Counted from the first letter of the stretch, positions 25,210 to 32,681 are shown. The stretch: 64,000 bases of DNA from Alloalcanivorax dieselolei B5 (GCF_000300005.1 NC_018691.1:1302001-1366000); one strand, 5' to 3'. The notes: generated from the letters alone by a model not told the origin. Translations and numbers: made by a program.

Positions 25210-25319
25210 GGTATCGCACGAATCAGCGCTGTTTAACCCTTTACTGCCATAGGTATTTGATGGGGCTGTGGCTCAACGTTAGAAGAGACATTATTTTAAA
25301 AGTTTAAGGGAATTCAACT

Positions 25320-26618
25320 ATGCACTACAAAACGATATCAATTGATAAATGGCGTCAATTTCGAAAGGTGCATATTGAATTGCATAAAAACTTGACACTT
25401 TTGACTGGACCGAATGGTTCCGGCAAAAGTACCTTATTGTCTCTCCTTGAATTGAGCATGCAATCAAACTATCGAGAGCCTTTCCTCGCCACGCCTGTCA
25501 ATGACCAGAAAACAGGGAAATCTGGTTACTCACTGGGTACGCTCTTTGCCCGCTTTAATCCCTTTATAAAGACTGAAGAGAGTAATGAGCAGTCTGTACA
25601 GCACGAAATCGGAGCAATAGTTTACAGTTCGGGTGCGGTAGCTAAATTACGGACAAGCAACTCGGACGCCTTGCAGTATCATGTCAACCTGTCTAATCAA
25701 AATACAGTTGTCGGCTTTAAGATTGCATCTCACCGAGCGCTACCAAGGTACCAGGCTGTTCAATCTTTACCTGTTTCGGGAATGCGGCCGAAAGAAGCGT
25801 TCGAATATTTTTCTCAAGCTCAAAGCCACTACCAACGTGGCGATCGCTACCATCGCGAGGGCAAAACAGTTCAAAATCCCGTTGCCCCAATGAAGGAAAC
25901 TCTGATCGGATTTGCCGCGTTTGGAGCTGATAATGCGCACATGAAGGCTGTTCCAGAACTCATTGGTCTGTATGACGATTTTCAGAACCTCCTGAGCACT
26001 CTGCTACCTGAAGAAATAGGTTTCCAGCGGCTAGAGGTTCGCAGTCCAGAAATAGTGGTTGTCTCTAAAGCGGGCGAGTTTCCCATAGACTCTGCGTCAG
26101 GCGGACTTATGTCTCTGGTCCAAACCGCGTGGCAAATTTTTCTCTATACAAAAGGACATGGAGAAGCGGCGGTCGTACTAATCGATGAGCCTGAAAATCA
26201 CCTTCACCCATCTCTGCAACGAGACTTTCTTGGGAACCTTGTAAGAGCGTTTCCTAGTGTCCAGTTTGTCGTAGCAACGCACTCCCCATTCGTTATTACT
26301 TCCGTGAGAGATTCTAAGGTATATGCGCTTCGATACTCACAATTCGACAAAAATGCGAATGAGTCTGGATCAGCCGTGACGGCCCAAGAGATCGATTTTG
26401 TCAGCAAAGCGAGAACCGCGGATAAGATTCTTGATGAGGTTCTTGGGGTATCTGTCACTATACCTGTCTGGGCTGAGCATGACCTTACTCTGATCGTAAA
26501 TAGGTTTGAAAGAACTGAATTGTCAGAGGTCGCTATAAATAATCTCCGCGCAGAGCTGGAATCAGCAGGGTTGTCTGAGTTTCTTCCTGAAGCAATAGGG
26601 AGGATTGCTCGTGATTAA
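25320..26618 (+). CDS. ptuA: PtuA-like AAA ATPase of a Septu-type defence system (cassette gene)
   Basis: 432 aa. Walker A GPNGSGKSTL is near residue 35, an SMC/OLD-like ABC signature region SASGGLMSLVQTAWQ is near 260, Walker B AVVLIDEPENHLHPSLQ near 290 and the switch His in FVVATHSPFV. The family is the AAA_21/OLD-like ATPases. Coupled to a downstream HNH nuclease by an 8-bp overlap, it matches the two-gene Septu anti-phage system. Strongly AT-rich compared with tetR upstream, indicating transfer. It lies inside an integron-type cassette. Confidence 0.85.
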   Translation: MHYKTISIDKWRQFRKVHIELHKNLTLLTGPNGSGKSTLLSLLELSMQSNYREPFLATPVNDQKTGKSGYSLGTLFARFNPFIKTEESNEQSVQHEIGAIVYSSGAVAKLRTSNSDALQYHVNLSNQNTVVGFKIASHRALPRYQAVQSLPVSGMRPKEAFEYFSQAQSHYQRGDRYHREGKTVQNPVAPMKETLIGFAAFGADNAHMKAVPELIGLYDDFQNLLSTLLPEEIGFQRLEVRSPEIVVVSKAGEFPIDSASGGLMSLVQTAWQIFLYTKGHGEAAVVLIDEPENHLHPSLQRDFLGNLVRAFPSVQFVVATHSPFVITSVRDSKVYALRYSQFDKNANESGSAVTAQEIDFVSKARTADKILDEVLGVSVTIPVWAEHDLTLIVNRFERTELSEVAINNLRAELESAGLSEFLPEAIGRIARD

Positions 26619-27237
26619 GCTTACCAAAGGCCCTGAGCCAGAAGTCTTGATTAACAATAAGGGGAGGTGGACGCGTGATCTTCTCGCTGCTATCGAGGAG
26701 GGAAATGCGGAGAAAATAAGGGCGGTGACGAAGCGTTATAATCATTCAGAAGTGAAGACCGCGCTAAAGGAAGAAACTCGCCAAAAATGCGCCTACTGCG
26801 AAGCAAATGTCACAGATGTGGCCCATGGTGACATCGAACACGTCGCCCCAAAATCTATAAGTAGGGATAAAACATTTGAGTGGGAAAATCTTACCTTCAC
26901 CTGCCAAATCTGCAATCAAAATAAATCGAATAAAGAAGGTTTTGTAGATCCATATAAGGAAGAACCCGATGAACATATCTTCTTCGCCGGGGCATTTGCC
27001 AAGGGCAAGAGTTTAAAGGGGACTCTAACAGTAGCTGAACTGAAATTAAATAGAATTGCTCTGATCGAGAGTCGAAACCGCGAAATTGAGCGCTATGCCG
27101 ACCAATTGGAAAAGGTTTTTCTAATCCCGGATGAGCGCACTAAAGAATTGCTCCTAGCGAGCATGCTGAATGAGTTAGATGGCGGCCGGCCAGAATTTAT
27201 TGCGGCTTGCCGTATGGTATTAAGTCAATACAGATAG
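26611..27237 (+). CDS. ptuB: PtuB-like HNH endonuclease of a Septu-type system (cassette gene)
   Basis: 208 aa. A zinc-finger HNH core is seen: CAYCEA ... DIEHVAPKSISRD ... WENLTFTCQICNQNKSNK (~residues 50-115), with two CxxC pairs and the central His. The C-terminal helical part (RNREIERYADQLEKVF) resembles the partners of PtuA and of retron-associated ATPases. GTG 26611 is preferred because AGGGAGGA precedes it. It overlaps ptuA (GTGATTAA), so translation is coupled. Expected role: DNA cleavage after phage sensing by PtuA. Confidence 0.82.
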   Translation: MIKLTKGPEPEVLINNKGRWTRDLLAAIEEGNAEKIRAVTKRYNHSEVKTALKEETRQKCAYCEANVTDVAHGDIEHVAPKSISRDKTFEWENLTFTCQICNQNKSNKEGFVDPYKEEPDEHIFFAGAFAKGKSLKGTLTVAELKLNRIALIESRNREIERYADQLEKVFLIPDERTKELLLASMLNELDGGRPEFIAACRMVLSQYR

Positions 27238-27299
27238 GTAGCGGATTAACGGTCCGCGGGCTGGCATGTCTGGGCGAGTTGTAGTCCGCTTAATATACT

Positions 27300-27375
27300 G
27301 TATAACAAGCGGCTGTTTGTCGGACGCACCTGCGCTGGGGCTCCTCCGGTGCGCCGCAAAACCAGGGCGCTAGGC
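27300..27375 (+). repeat. attC-like site after the Septu cassette
   Basis: R'' GTATAAC (27300-27306) and R' GCTAGGC (27369-27375) enclose complementary arms (CGGACGCACC against GGTGCGCCG). GTATAAC is the exact complement of the GTTATAC at the cassette's left end, as required if the two-gene unit moves as one circle. Confidence 0.85.
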
Positions 27376-27398
27376 ATCAATCAGAGGGGGGGCGCAAA

Positions 27399-27635
27399 TT
27401 GTCAGAAGCAAGTGCGATGACCTTCATTGTGTCGCGTGGCAATGAGGCGGGGATTGTGCTTACGCCACACCTGCACGAAGATGGCAAGTATGTCGCAAGC
27501 ATGACTGACTATATTCGGGTTGAGTCAATCCGGGAGCTCAGGATCCTAGCCAAGCATGGTTTCGGCATCCGTATGATTAGTGACAGCAGCGTGAAACAGC
27601 GGGCGCCTAGCCTCATTTCACCTAGCTCTTTGTAG
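27399..27635 (+). CDS. Unknown small protein (cassette gene)
   Basis: 78 aa from TTG 27399, preceded by a G-rich RBS (AGAGGGGGGG). No domain recognised. The core MTFIVSRGNEAGIVLTPHLHEDGKYVASMTDYIRVESIRELRILAKHGFGIRM is well-behaved protein sequence resembling short orphan cassette proteins. The C-terminal ~10 codons overlap the R'' GCCTAGC of the following attC, which is common in cassettes and suggests that the last residues are not critical. Confidence 0.6.
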   Translation: MSEASAMTFIVSRGNEAGIVLTPHLHEDGKYVASMTDYIRVESIRELRILAKHGFGIRMISDSSVKQRAPSLISPSSL

Positions 27636-27679
27636 ATCGAGCACCGCGGCCAGCTGTCGAGACCTAATACCTGTTATAG
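27605..27679 (+). repeat. attC-like site whose right half is an attI-like core
   Basis: R'' GCCTAGC (27605-27611) is the exact complement of GCTAGGC at 27369. The right end, AGCTGTCGAGACCTAATACC followed by TGTTATAG, is nearly identical to the attI-like end of repeat copy 1 (AGCTGGCGTCCTAATACC, TGTTATG). The site is therefore a hybrid, or a second attI-like core inside the array. Confidence 0.6.
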
Positions 27680-27699
27680 CTTAGGCGAGGTATGAAGCA

Positions 27700-28059
27700 T
27701 TGATTGAGTTATTTGAGATCTACGGCGTTCAGCTTTCCGCACTGGGTGCGGCGATCGCTTTCATATTCGGCGTGTACAAATTTCAAGCTGAAAGGAAAGC
27801 CACCCATTTCTGGAGGGAATTCGAGGCTTATCATAAGCTTGTCAAGGAACTGGTAGAGCCGTCATCCGAGGACGGCGCCATGTATGTGGATCGTCAGGCC
27901 GCTGCAGTTTACGAGCTACGCTTTTATAGCCGTTACTATCCACACTCGCTCAGGATGCTCAAAGGTCTTAGAGAAAAGTGGGGGGCTGTTTCAGGCCGGT
28001 ACCCTCGACTAATAGATGAACTGGATTTAAGTATCGAATACATCAGTGGCAGGCTATAA
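27700..28059 (+). CDS. Unknown membrane-anchored small protein (cassette gene)
   Basis: 119 aa from TTG 27700, with AGGCGAGGTATGAAG upstream. One N-terminal transmembrane segment (VQLSALGAAIAFIFGVYKF, ~10-28) is followed by a cytoplasmic charged helical domain with WREFEAYHKLVKELVEPSSEDG and LRFYSRYYPHSLRMLKGLREKW. The shape, one TM and then a small soluble domain, is common for uncharacterised cassette and defence-associated proteins. Cores GTTATAGC (left) and GCTATAA (right) are complementary, marking one mobile unit. Confidence 0.7.
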   Translation: MIELFEIYGVQLSALGAAIAFIFGVYKFQAERKATHFWREFEAYHKLVKELVEPSSEDGAMYVDRQAAAVYELRFYSRYYPHSLRMLKGLREKWGAVSGRYPRLIDELDLSIEYISGRL

Positions 28060-28117
28060 AAATCGGAATCAATTCGGCCCTTCGACGTCGCTTCGCTCGT
28101 TGTCGTGGGCGTTAGGC
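28053..28117 (+). repeat. attC-like recombination site
   Basis: R'' GCTATAA (28053-28059, containing the stop of the 119-aa gene) and R' GTTAGGC (28111-28117), with a compact hairpin TCGACGTCGCTTCGCTCGTTGTCG-type centre. Confidence 0.7.
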
Positions 28118-28131
28118 GTATAGGAGGCTGA

Positions 28132-28806
28132 GTGCCGGAACTAGAAGACGTCTGTGCAAACCTCAGGGAACATTCGGCGATGCTTGCGCAATCGTCGGAG
28201 AATCAATGGCCGAATACTCCTTCGCCAGTTGATGAACCGGTGCGGAGCATCCTTATCAGGGGCTCGGAAATTATTCGAGGAGCTGCCGATCTTGGCGTGT
28301 CAGAAAACCCGACCGCATTGGCAATCTTGTCTCGGCAGTTACTGGAATTGTTCATATCGCTTCACTGGGTAACATCGTCGTCAGATCGAGCGGAAAGGTA
28401 CACTGAATTTTCACTAAATGAACTTGATCGACTGACGCAGATGGCCATGAAAGACGGCTTGCTCTCCGTAAAGGAAATAGCAGGCGGCGCCGACGCCACG
28501 AAGGAATTTCTGTCAGAGCGAGATAGGCCCCAAAAGGGCGTTTCGATTGAGCAACAGGCCCGTGAATCCGGGATTCTACACCTTTACCAGGTTTTCTACA
28601 GGTTCATGTCATTAGATACACACGGAAAATCCAAAACGGTAATTGATAAAGTCAAACGTTCAGAGTTAACACTAGTCCACCTTCAAGCAGTGGGCGCAAT
28701 GTCACAAGTGTTTGGGCATACTGCCATATTATGGCTGCTTCATCGTCAAAGACCTACTAATGATAAAATACGTGAACTTTTGGGGCTCAATAGCAAAGCT
28801 GTCTAA
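28132..28806 (+). CDS. DUF5677-like protein of unknown function (cassette gene)
   Basis: 224 aa from GTG 28132 with AGGAGGCTGA directly upstream. All-helical. The segment IIRGAADLGVSENPTALAILSRQLLELFISLHWVTSSSDRAERYTEF and the later LYQVFYRFMSLDTHGKSKTV resemble DUF5677/HEPN-like helical proteins often found in cassettes and near defence genes, but the catalytic HEPN RxxxxH motif is not seen. Function unknown. It lies between two attC-like sites. Confidence 0.65.
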   Translation: MPELEDVCANLREHSAMLAQSSENQWPNTPSPVDEPVRSILIRGSEIIRGAADLGVSENPTALAILSRQLLELFISLHWVTSSSDRAERYTEFSLNELDRLTQMAMKDGLLSVKEIAGGADATKEFLSERDRPQKGVSIEQQARESGILHLYQVFYRFMSLDTHGKSKTVIDKVKRSELTLVHLQAVGAMSQVFGHTAILWLLHRQRPTNDKIRELLGLNSKAV

Positions 28807-28874
28807 TAGTCGCGGGCACAGAGGCGGCTGGCTGCGCTGCCACTACAAGGCCGCGCGTGCTGCGGGTGTTACGG
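28801..28874 (+). repeat. attC-like recombination site
   Basis: R'' GTCTAAT (28801-28807, at the stop of the DUF5677-like gene) and degenerate R' GTTACGG (28868-28874). The central part is GC-rich with TGGCTGCGCTGCCA. Confidence 0.55.
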
Positions 28875-28883
28875 GGCTAACTC

Positions 28884-29618
28884 ATGAGCTCTGAGCTTAG
28901 AAGAACGCTGGCCCTGGGTCAGGAATTGCTCAATGCAGTTAGCTTAATAAAAGCCGGTTTTGGTCAGATTCAACATATCGGTTCTGGAAATGATTTCTAC
29001 CACCTGCCGCTGCTGACGTTGGCTAGTGGTTTTGAGCGGTTCATGAAAGTCACATTGTGCTTTCGCTGTCTTGAGGGAAATGGCAGCTTTCCAACCAAAG
29101 CGATTTTTCCGTCGGGGCGAAGAGGACATGACCTCAATCTCTTGCTCAAAAAAATCCGAACAGAATGCTTCTTGGTTGATTATATTAACAATGTCCCAGT
29201 AGCTCAGAGTGATTTCGAATACTTAAATTCAAAGGGCCTTCTTGCTTTCGTTTCTGTGCTTAGTGATTTTGGGCAAGCGGCGCGGTATCACAATCTGGAC
29301 GTAATCGTAGGTCGCCAAGTGCAGACTAACGATCCTGACGCAGCGTGGCAACGCCTCGAAACTGAGATCCTTTTGGCTCGCAAGGATTTTATGGATGAGA
29401 TAGAAAAGAATCCTGCTAGCAACCGAATTCGCATAGAAATCAACAACGAGGTTGTTTCCCGACTTGAACGGTTGGCGCGGGCTATCGCAAGGCTATACAC
29501 GATAGGTGGGATCGGTAGCGAAGCCAAAAGGTACCTGGTGTACATCGGCTGTTTTCTCCACTTGACGGATGCTGGGCTTGGAACAAAAAAGTATGAACTT
29601 TCGGGCAGGGCTCCGTAG
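28884..29618 (+). CDS. Unknown helical protein (cassette gene)
   Basis: 244 aa. No domain is assigned. It is helical throughout, with HLPLLTLASGFERFMKVTLCFRCLEGNG near the N-terminus, reminiscent of HEPN/DUF-type proteins related to the preceding cassette gene, then RRGHDLNLLLKKIRTECF. The RGHDLNLLLKK stretch is similar in type to the RxxxxH region of HEPN folds (here RRGHDL), so a HEPN-like protein is possible but unproven. Bounded by attC-like sites, AT-richer than chromosomal neighbours. Confidence 0.65.
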   Translation: MSSELRRTLALGQELLNAVSLIKAGFGQIQHIGSGNDFYHLPLLTLASGFERFMKVTLCFRCLEGNGSFPTKAIFPSGRRGHDLNLLLKKIRTECFLVDYINNVPVAQSDFEYLNSKGLLAFVSVLSDFGQAARYHNLDVIVGRQVQTNDPDAAWQRLETEILLARKDFMDEIEKNPASNRIRIEINNEVVSRLERLARAIARLYTIGGIGSEAKRYLVYIGCFLHLTDAGLGTKKYELSGRAP

Positions 29619-29627
29619 CAATCAGCC

Positions 29628-29677
29628 GCATAACAACCGATTTCCCGCTGCTTCGCGGCTCCAAGGGTGCGTTGACG
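29628..29677 (+). repeat. attC-like recombination site, last of the array
   Basis: R'' GCATAAC (29628-29634) and R' GTTGACG (29671-29677) surround the short hairpin CCGCTGCTTCGCGG. Confidence 0.65.
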
Positions 29678-30000
29678 CCAATGGGTGACGCCGTGATGGC
29701 GCCTTCGCGCCCGAAATGCGGGTGCCGATGATACTCATGCACTGGCCTACAACAGCCTGCCAGACGGAGTATTCCAGAGGCTTTCACGCCTATGCGCAAC
29801 GATCAATGCTATGCGCAATCAATGCTGCGTATAGGCAGGACTAAAAGGCCGTAAGACCGGCACCGACGACGAGCGCAAAGGCTTTTGAGGGTGCCTGGAC
29901 AAACACCGTGCCTGCTGCCGCCGGTTGGTAGACGGAATTGATCCGGCGCAAAAGCTCGGTATGATATTGACATGCTATTTGGGGTCCAGGAGTACCCACT
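29678..30000. other. Non-coding stretch between cassette array and parDE
   Basis: No convincing gene. It contains short repeats (CTATGCGCAA twice, with TCAATGCT after each) near 29790-29825 and, just before parD, a probable promoter/operator region with GGTATGATATTGACATGC. The repeats could be debris of a lost element. Confidence 0.4.
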
Positions 30001-30267
30001 ATGAGCATGCACCGGAAAACCATCACCCTGACCGAACAACAAGACGGCTGGGTAAAAAGCCGGATCGAAAGCGGCCAGTTCGGCAACGACAGTGAGTATA
30101 TCCGCCATCTGATCCGGCAGGACCAGCAAGCCCAGGAACGGCTTGCCACTCTCAGGCAGGCCCTGGTTGAGGGTGAAGCAAGCGGCGAGCCCAAGCCGGT
30201 CGATATGGCGGCGATCAAGGCGGCTGGCCGTAAGCGGATGAAGGCGCCGGAGTGGTGCGCACGCTGA
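30001..30267 (+). CDS. parD: ParD-family antitoxin
   Basis: 88 aa. The ribbon-helix-helix N-terminus KTITLTEQQDGWVKSRIESGQFGNDSEYIRHLIRQDQ is characteristic of ParD/CC2985-type antitoxins. The helical C-terminus (ERLATLRQALVEGEASGEPKPVDMAAIKAAGRKRM) would wrap the toxin. An RBS (GGAG) precedes the ATG. It overlaps the parE remnant by 16 bp. Because the toxin is broken, it now stands alone but could still repress its own promoter. Confidence 0.9.
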   Translation: MSMHRKTITLTEQQDGWVKSRIESGQFGNDSEYIRHLIRQDQQAQERLATLRQALVEGEASGEPKPVDMAAIKAAGRKRMKAPEWCAR

Positions 30268-30537
30268 GCCTTACACCAAAGGCGGAATCCGACCTCATCG
30301 ACATCTGGGTGTATACCTGCGAAGAGTGGGGCGTGGATCAGGCCGATGACGACCTTGATCAGCTGTATGCGGGCATGAGGCCGCTGATTCTGGACCGACT
30401 ACGCCCATGTTCTTCCCGGGTATCGCTGATTGCAGGTCGAGCATCGCGCGGTGTTCTATCGAGTGCTGGAAGCGAAGGTGCTAGTGGTTCGTGTGCTGCA
30501 TGAGTACATGGATGCACCGGAAAGGCTTTTGGATTAA
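30252..30537 (+). pseudogene. parE: parE toxin gene, frameshifted and stop-interrupted
   Basis: The frame starts as a normal ParE (RTLSLTPKAESDLIDIWVYTCEEWGVDQAD). After ~45 codons it loses frame around 30395. The expected continuation DYAHVLPGYR is found in another frame, followed by an in-frame TGA, then LQVEHRAVFYRVLEAKVLVVRVLHE and an end at TAA 30535-30537. At least one frameshift and one nonsense mutation inactivate it. This loss makes the adjacent antitoxin unopposed. Confidence 0.85.
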
Positions 30538-30627
30538 GCGAGTACGTGTTCCCCGGTGCCGCTCCGAATGGCTCTCGGCCCCATCTGTGGCGTCTCTGTG
30601 GGCCATGCAGCCGACAACAACGGCTGG

Positions 30628-31151
30628 ACGCCGCCCTGCGCATCTACGCCCGCGCCGGCGTCGGCGACCTCGCCCTCAACACCCTCGCCGAAGAAGCCGG
30701 CGTCTCCAACGGCACCGTCTACAACTACTTCCGCTCCCGCGAAAAAGTGCTCGAAGCCGTCGGCCTGGAACTGGCCGTCCAGCTCTCCGAGCAGATCCTC
30801 ACCGTCAGCGGAGCCGTGGACAGCGGCGCCGAACGCCTCAGCATCGCCGTGCGCACCTTCATGAACAAAGCCCGCACCGACCCGGACTGGACCCGCGCCC
30901 TGATCACCGTGGTCCGCTACGCCGAAGGCATGCGCTCCACCCTCGCCACCTACCTCCGCGCCGACCTCCAAGCCGGCCGCCGCCAAGGCGACTTCCACTA
31001 CGCCCACGAAGAAATGGCCATGAGCATGGAGATCTCCGCCACCCTGGGCGCCATGAACCTGCTGGTGGAAGACGGCGAAGTGGAGCATGCAGACAGTATT
31101 GCCGCGGAGATGGTGCTGCAGGCGCTTGGGGGTGCCGTCGGAGAAGGCTAA
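30628..31151 (+). pseudogene. Partial duplicate of the catabolic tetR gene
   Basis: From LDAALRIYARAGVGDL onward the sequence is nearly identical to the tetR at 24276-24935, with scattered substitutions (for example REQV to REKV). It lacks the native N-terminal tail, being joined to unrelated sequence behind parE, and its end is altered by a frameshift (GGAVGEG). It could still be translated from an upstream GTG (30546) as a fusion retaining the HTH. The same type of repeat follows it as follows the intact gene. Confidence 0.85.
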
Positions 31152-31214
31152 GCGGATTACTGGGTTGGCGTTGCCGGAGGAGGGTGAATAGCTGGAATCG
31201 ACGCAGCTTGAGGA

Positions 31215-31453
31215 CTGACCTGGGGTTTATCTGATTTGGGGAATTAGTAAGGGCTTACTTAGAAGGCTGTTGGGGGCCTTTATGTCTTTGGGTGAGATAA
31301 GGTTGGCCTGGATGTCAGGAGGCGGGTGTCTCGAAGCGTTTGTCAGTGGAGGACTTTTGTGGTCTTATTTTGTGTAAGAGGAAATAGAAAAAAGAGATAT
31401 GACACTGGGGCGTTCATTGGATATTCACGTCGGTGCCCCAATGCCTGTGATAC
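31215..31453 (+). repeat. Repeat copy 3 ending in attI-like core
   Basis: Follows the tetR duplicate exactly as copy 2 follows the intact tetR: TGACCT, AGTAAGGGCTTACT palindrome, GTCAGTGG and TTATTTTG blocks, then GCGTTCATTGGATATT and CCCAATGCCTGTGATAC. The core GTGATAC (31447-31453) differs from GTTATAC by one base, which might weaken it as a recombination site. Confidence 0.75.
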
Positions 31454-31517
31454 TCGAGACGCAGAATGAAAATAATAATCAAAGATCTAAAGGAAACAAA
31501 GGGCTTATGACGGCCCT

Positions 31518-32681
31518 TTGATTGGCACGTTACTTACAAGTTTTAGTTTCACAGACGATGGCCAGGGCCTATTGGAGGAGCGCCCATTATCGGGACCGTG
31601 GGTTCGACCCCCACTCCTGGCCCCCAATCGATGGTATGAAATGACTAAGGCAAGGCTGGAGTGGAAGGTTAGTGGATTGCTCCCAATCCCCATTCCCGAC
31701 AATTGCAAGTATTTTCAAAAGCGTTGTGACCTTGGCTATTCAAGCCGAGTCTTTGGTCGAAGCGATATTGATGTGCAGACTTTCACGTTGACGCCCACAA
31801 GCCTTTTCCATCAACTTATCGATGCTGAAAACGTACGAAGCTGCGATATACCAACAAAGTCACTTCCTTACGATATCGAAGTTCGCGGTATGCGGCTTCT
31901 GGTTTCTTTCCGAATTCGTGTATTTTTCAATCAGGTAATGGTAGTTACCGTGAGAGTGCTGCCGCAGCTAGAGGAACCATTTGAGGACCTTATAACGTTA
32001 TCAGTTCTTTCCAATCATCCGTCGCTGGAGGCACTGATTCGAACCATATTCAATGCGCATTTCTGCCCGAAACCAAGTTTTATGGCAGTGCAGGGAAAGG
32101 TTTCTAAGCCGCTGATAAGGATCTATGACCGAGAGTCATCAGATCAAGAGCTTGTCGATCTTGTGTCTCGTCACCCCGGTATGAATGGGAGGGCTACCTC
32201 GGAGATGCTCGCTAAAAATAGTGAACTGAACTTCAATGACGACTTAATGCTTATAGATAAACAAGGTGTGGTACTGCGTTGCGGTTCTCTCGATAGAATA
32301 GGGCAACACAATCGGTTTCGGAGAGTCGAAGCACTATTTGAGTACGCTATGTGCCTTTCTACATTTATAGAGAGTGAGGTTAACGGGCTCACCTCGATGG
32401 AATCAACGGGTAGTTCGGAGTGGCGCGATGCGCATTTAAGATTAGTGGAGCGGGATGTTGTTCCGAAAAGCGTAAGCGCCCGACGCGCATGGCAACTGAT
32501 AAGTAGTGAGTTGCAGCTAGCCAACTTGGAGGATGGCGGCGTACCCGAGGGGCTGGAACTCTATCCAGATCTGACCGCTAGCAAAAAGCATTGGTATGAG
32601 CGACCTCTGGGCCTAATTTTTATAGGTGTGTCTGTCGTAATTTTAAGTACCGTCTTAGTTTCAGTGCTGGGCCTGGGCTAG
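31518..32681 (+). CDS. Unknown protein with C-terminal transmembrane anchor
   Basis: 387 codons from TTG 31518. ATG 31641 (MTKARLEWKVSG) is an alternative start and may be the real one, since the first 40 codons include a tRNA-like stretch. No domain is recognised. The body is a mixed alpha/beta soluble domain (VSFRIRVFFNQVMVVTVRVLPQLEEPFEDLITLSVLSNHP, DRESSDQELVDLVSRHPGMNGRATSEMLAKN). A single hydrophobic segment near the end (LGLIFIGVSVVILSTVLVSVLGLG) would tail-anchor it in the inner membrane. AT-rich, located right after repeat copy 3, so probably a cassette or island gene. Confidence 0.7.
   Translation: MIGTLLTSFSFTDDGQGLLEERPLSGPWVRPPLLAPNRWYEMTKARLEWKVSGLLPIPIPDNCKYFQKRCDLGYSSRVFGRSDIDVQTFTLTPTSLFHQLIDAENVRSCDIPTKSLPYDIEVRGMRLLVSFRIRVFFNQVMVVTVRVLPQLEEPFEDLITLSVLSNHPSLEALIRTIFNAHFCPKPSFMAVQGKVSKPLIRIYDRESSDQELVDLVSRHPGMNGRATSEMLAKNSELNFNDDLMLIDKQGVVLRCGSLDRIGQHNRFRRVEALFEYAMCLSTFIESEVNGLTSMESTGSSEWRDAHLRLVERDVVPKSVSARRAWQLISSELQLANLEDGGVPEGLELYPDLTASKKHWYERPLGLIFIGVSVVILSTVLVSVLGLG
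31561..31627 (+). other. tRNA-like 3' segment (incomplete)
   Basis: GTGGGTTCGACCCCCAC looks like a T-arm and is followed by TCCTGGC, which can pair with GCCAGGG at 31562-31568 as an acceptor stem. Only ~30 nt separate them, too short for D-arm plus anticodon arm, so this is not an intact tRNA. It may be a degraded tRNA fragment or chance. Confidence 0.25.

Noticed and set aside
25320-27237. Retron (Ec78-like) with ATPase/HNH effectors
   Set aside because: No reverse transcriptase gene or msr/msd-like inverted repeats are adjacent. Two genes alone fit Septu.
30491-31234. Arginine/proline-rich 247-codon frame over the tetR duplicate
   Set aside because: Low-complexity shadow of the tetR sequence. 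The same shadow exists over the intact tetR.
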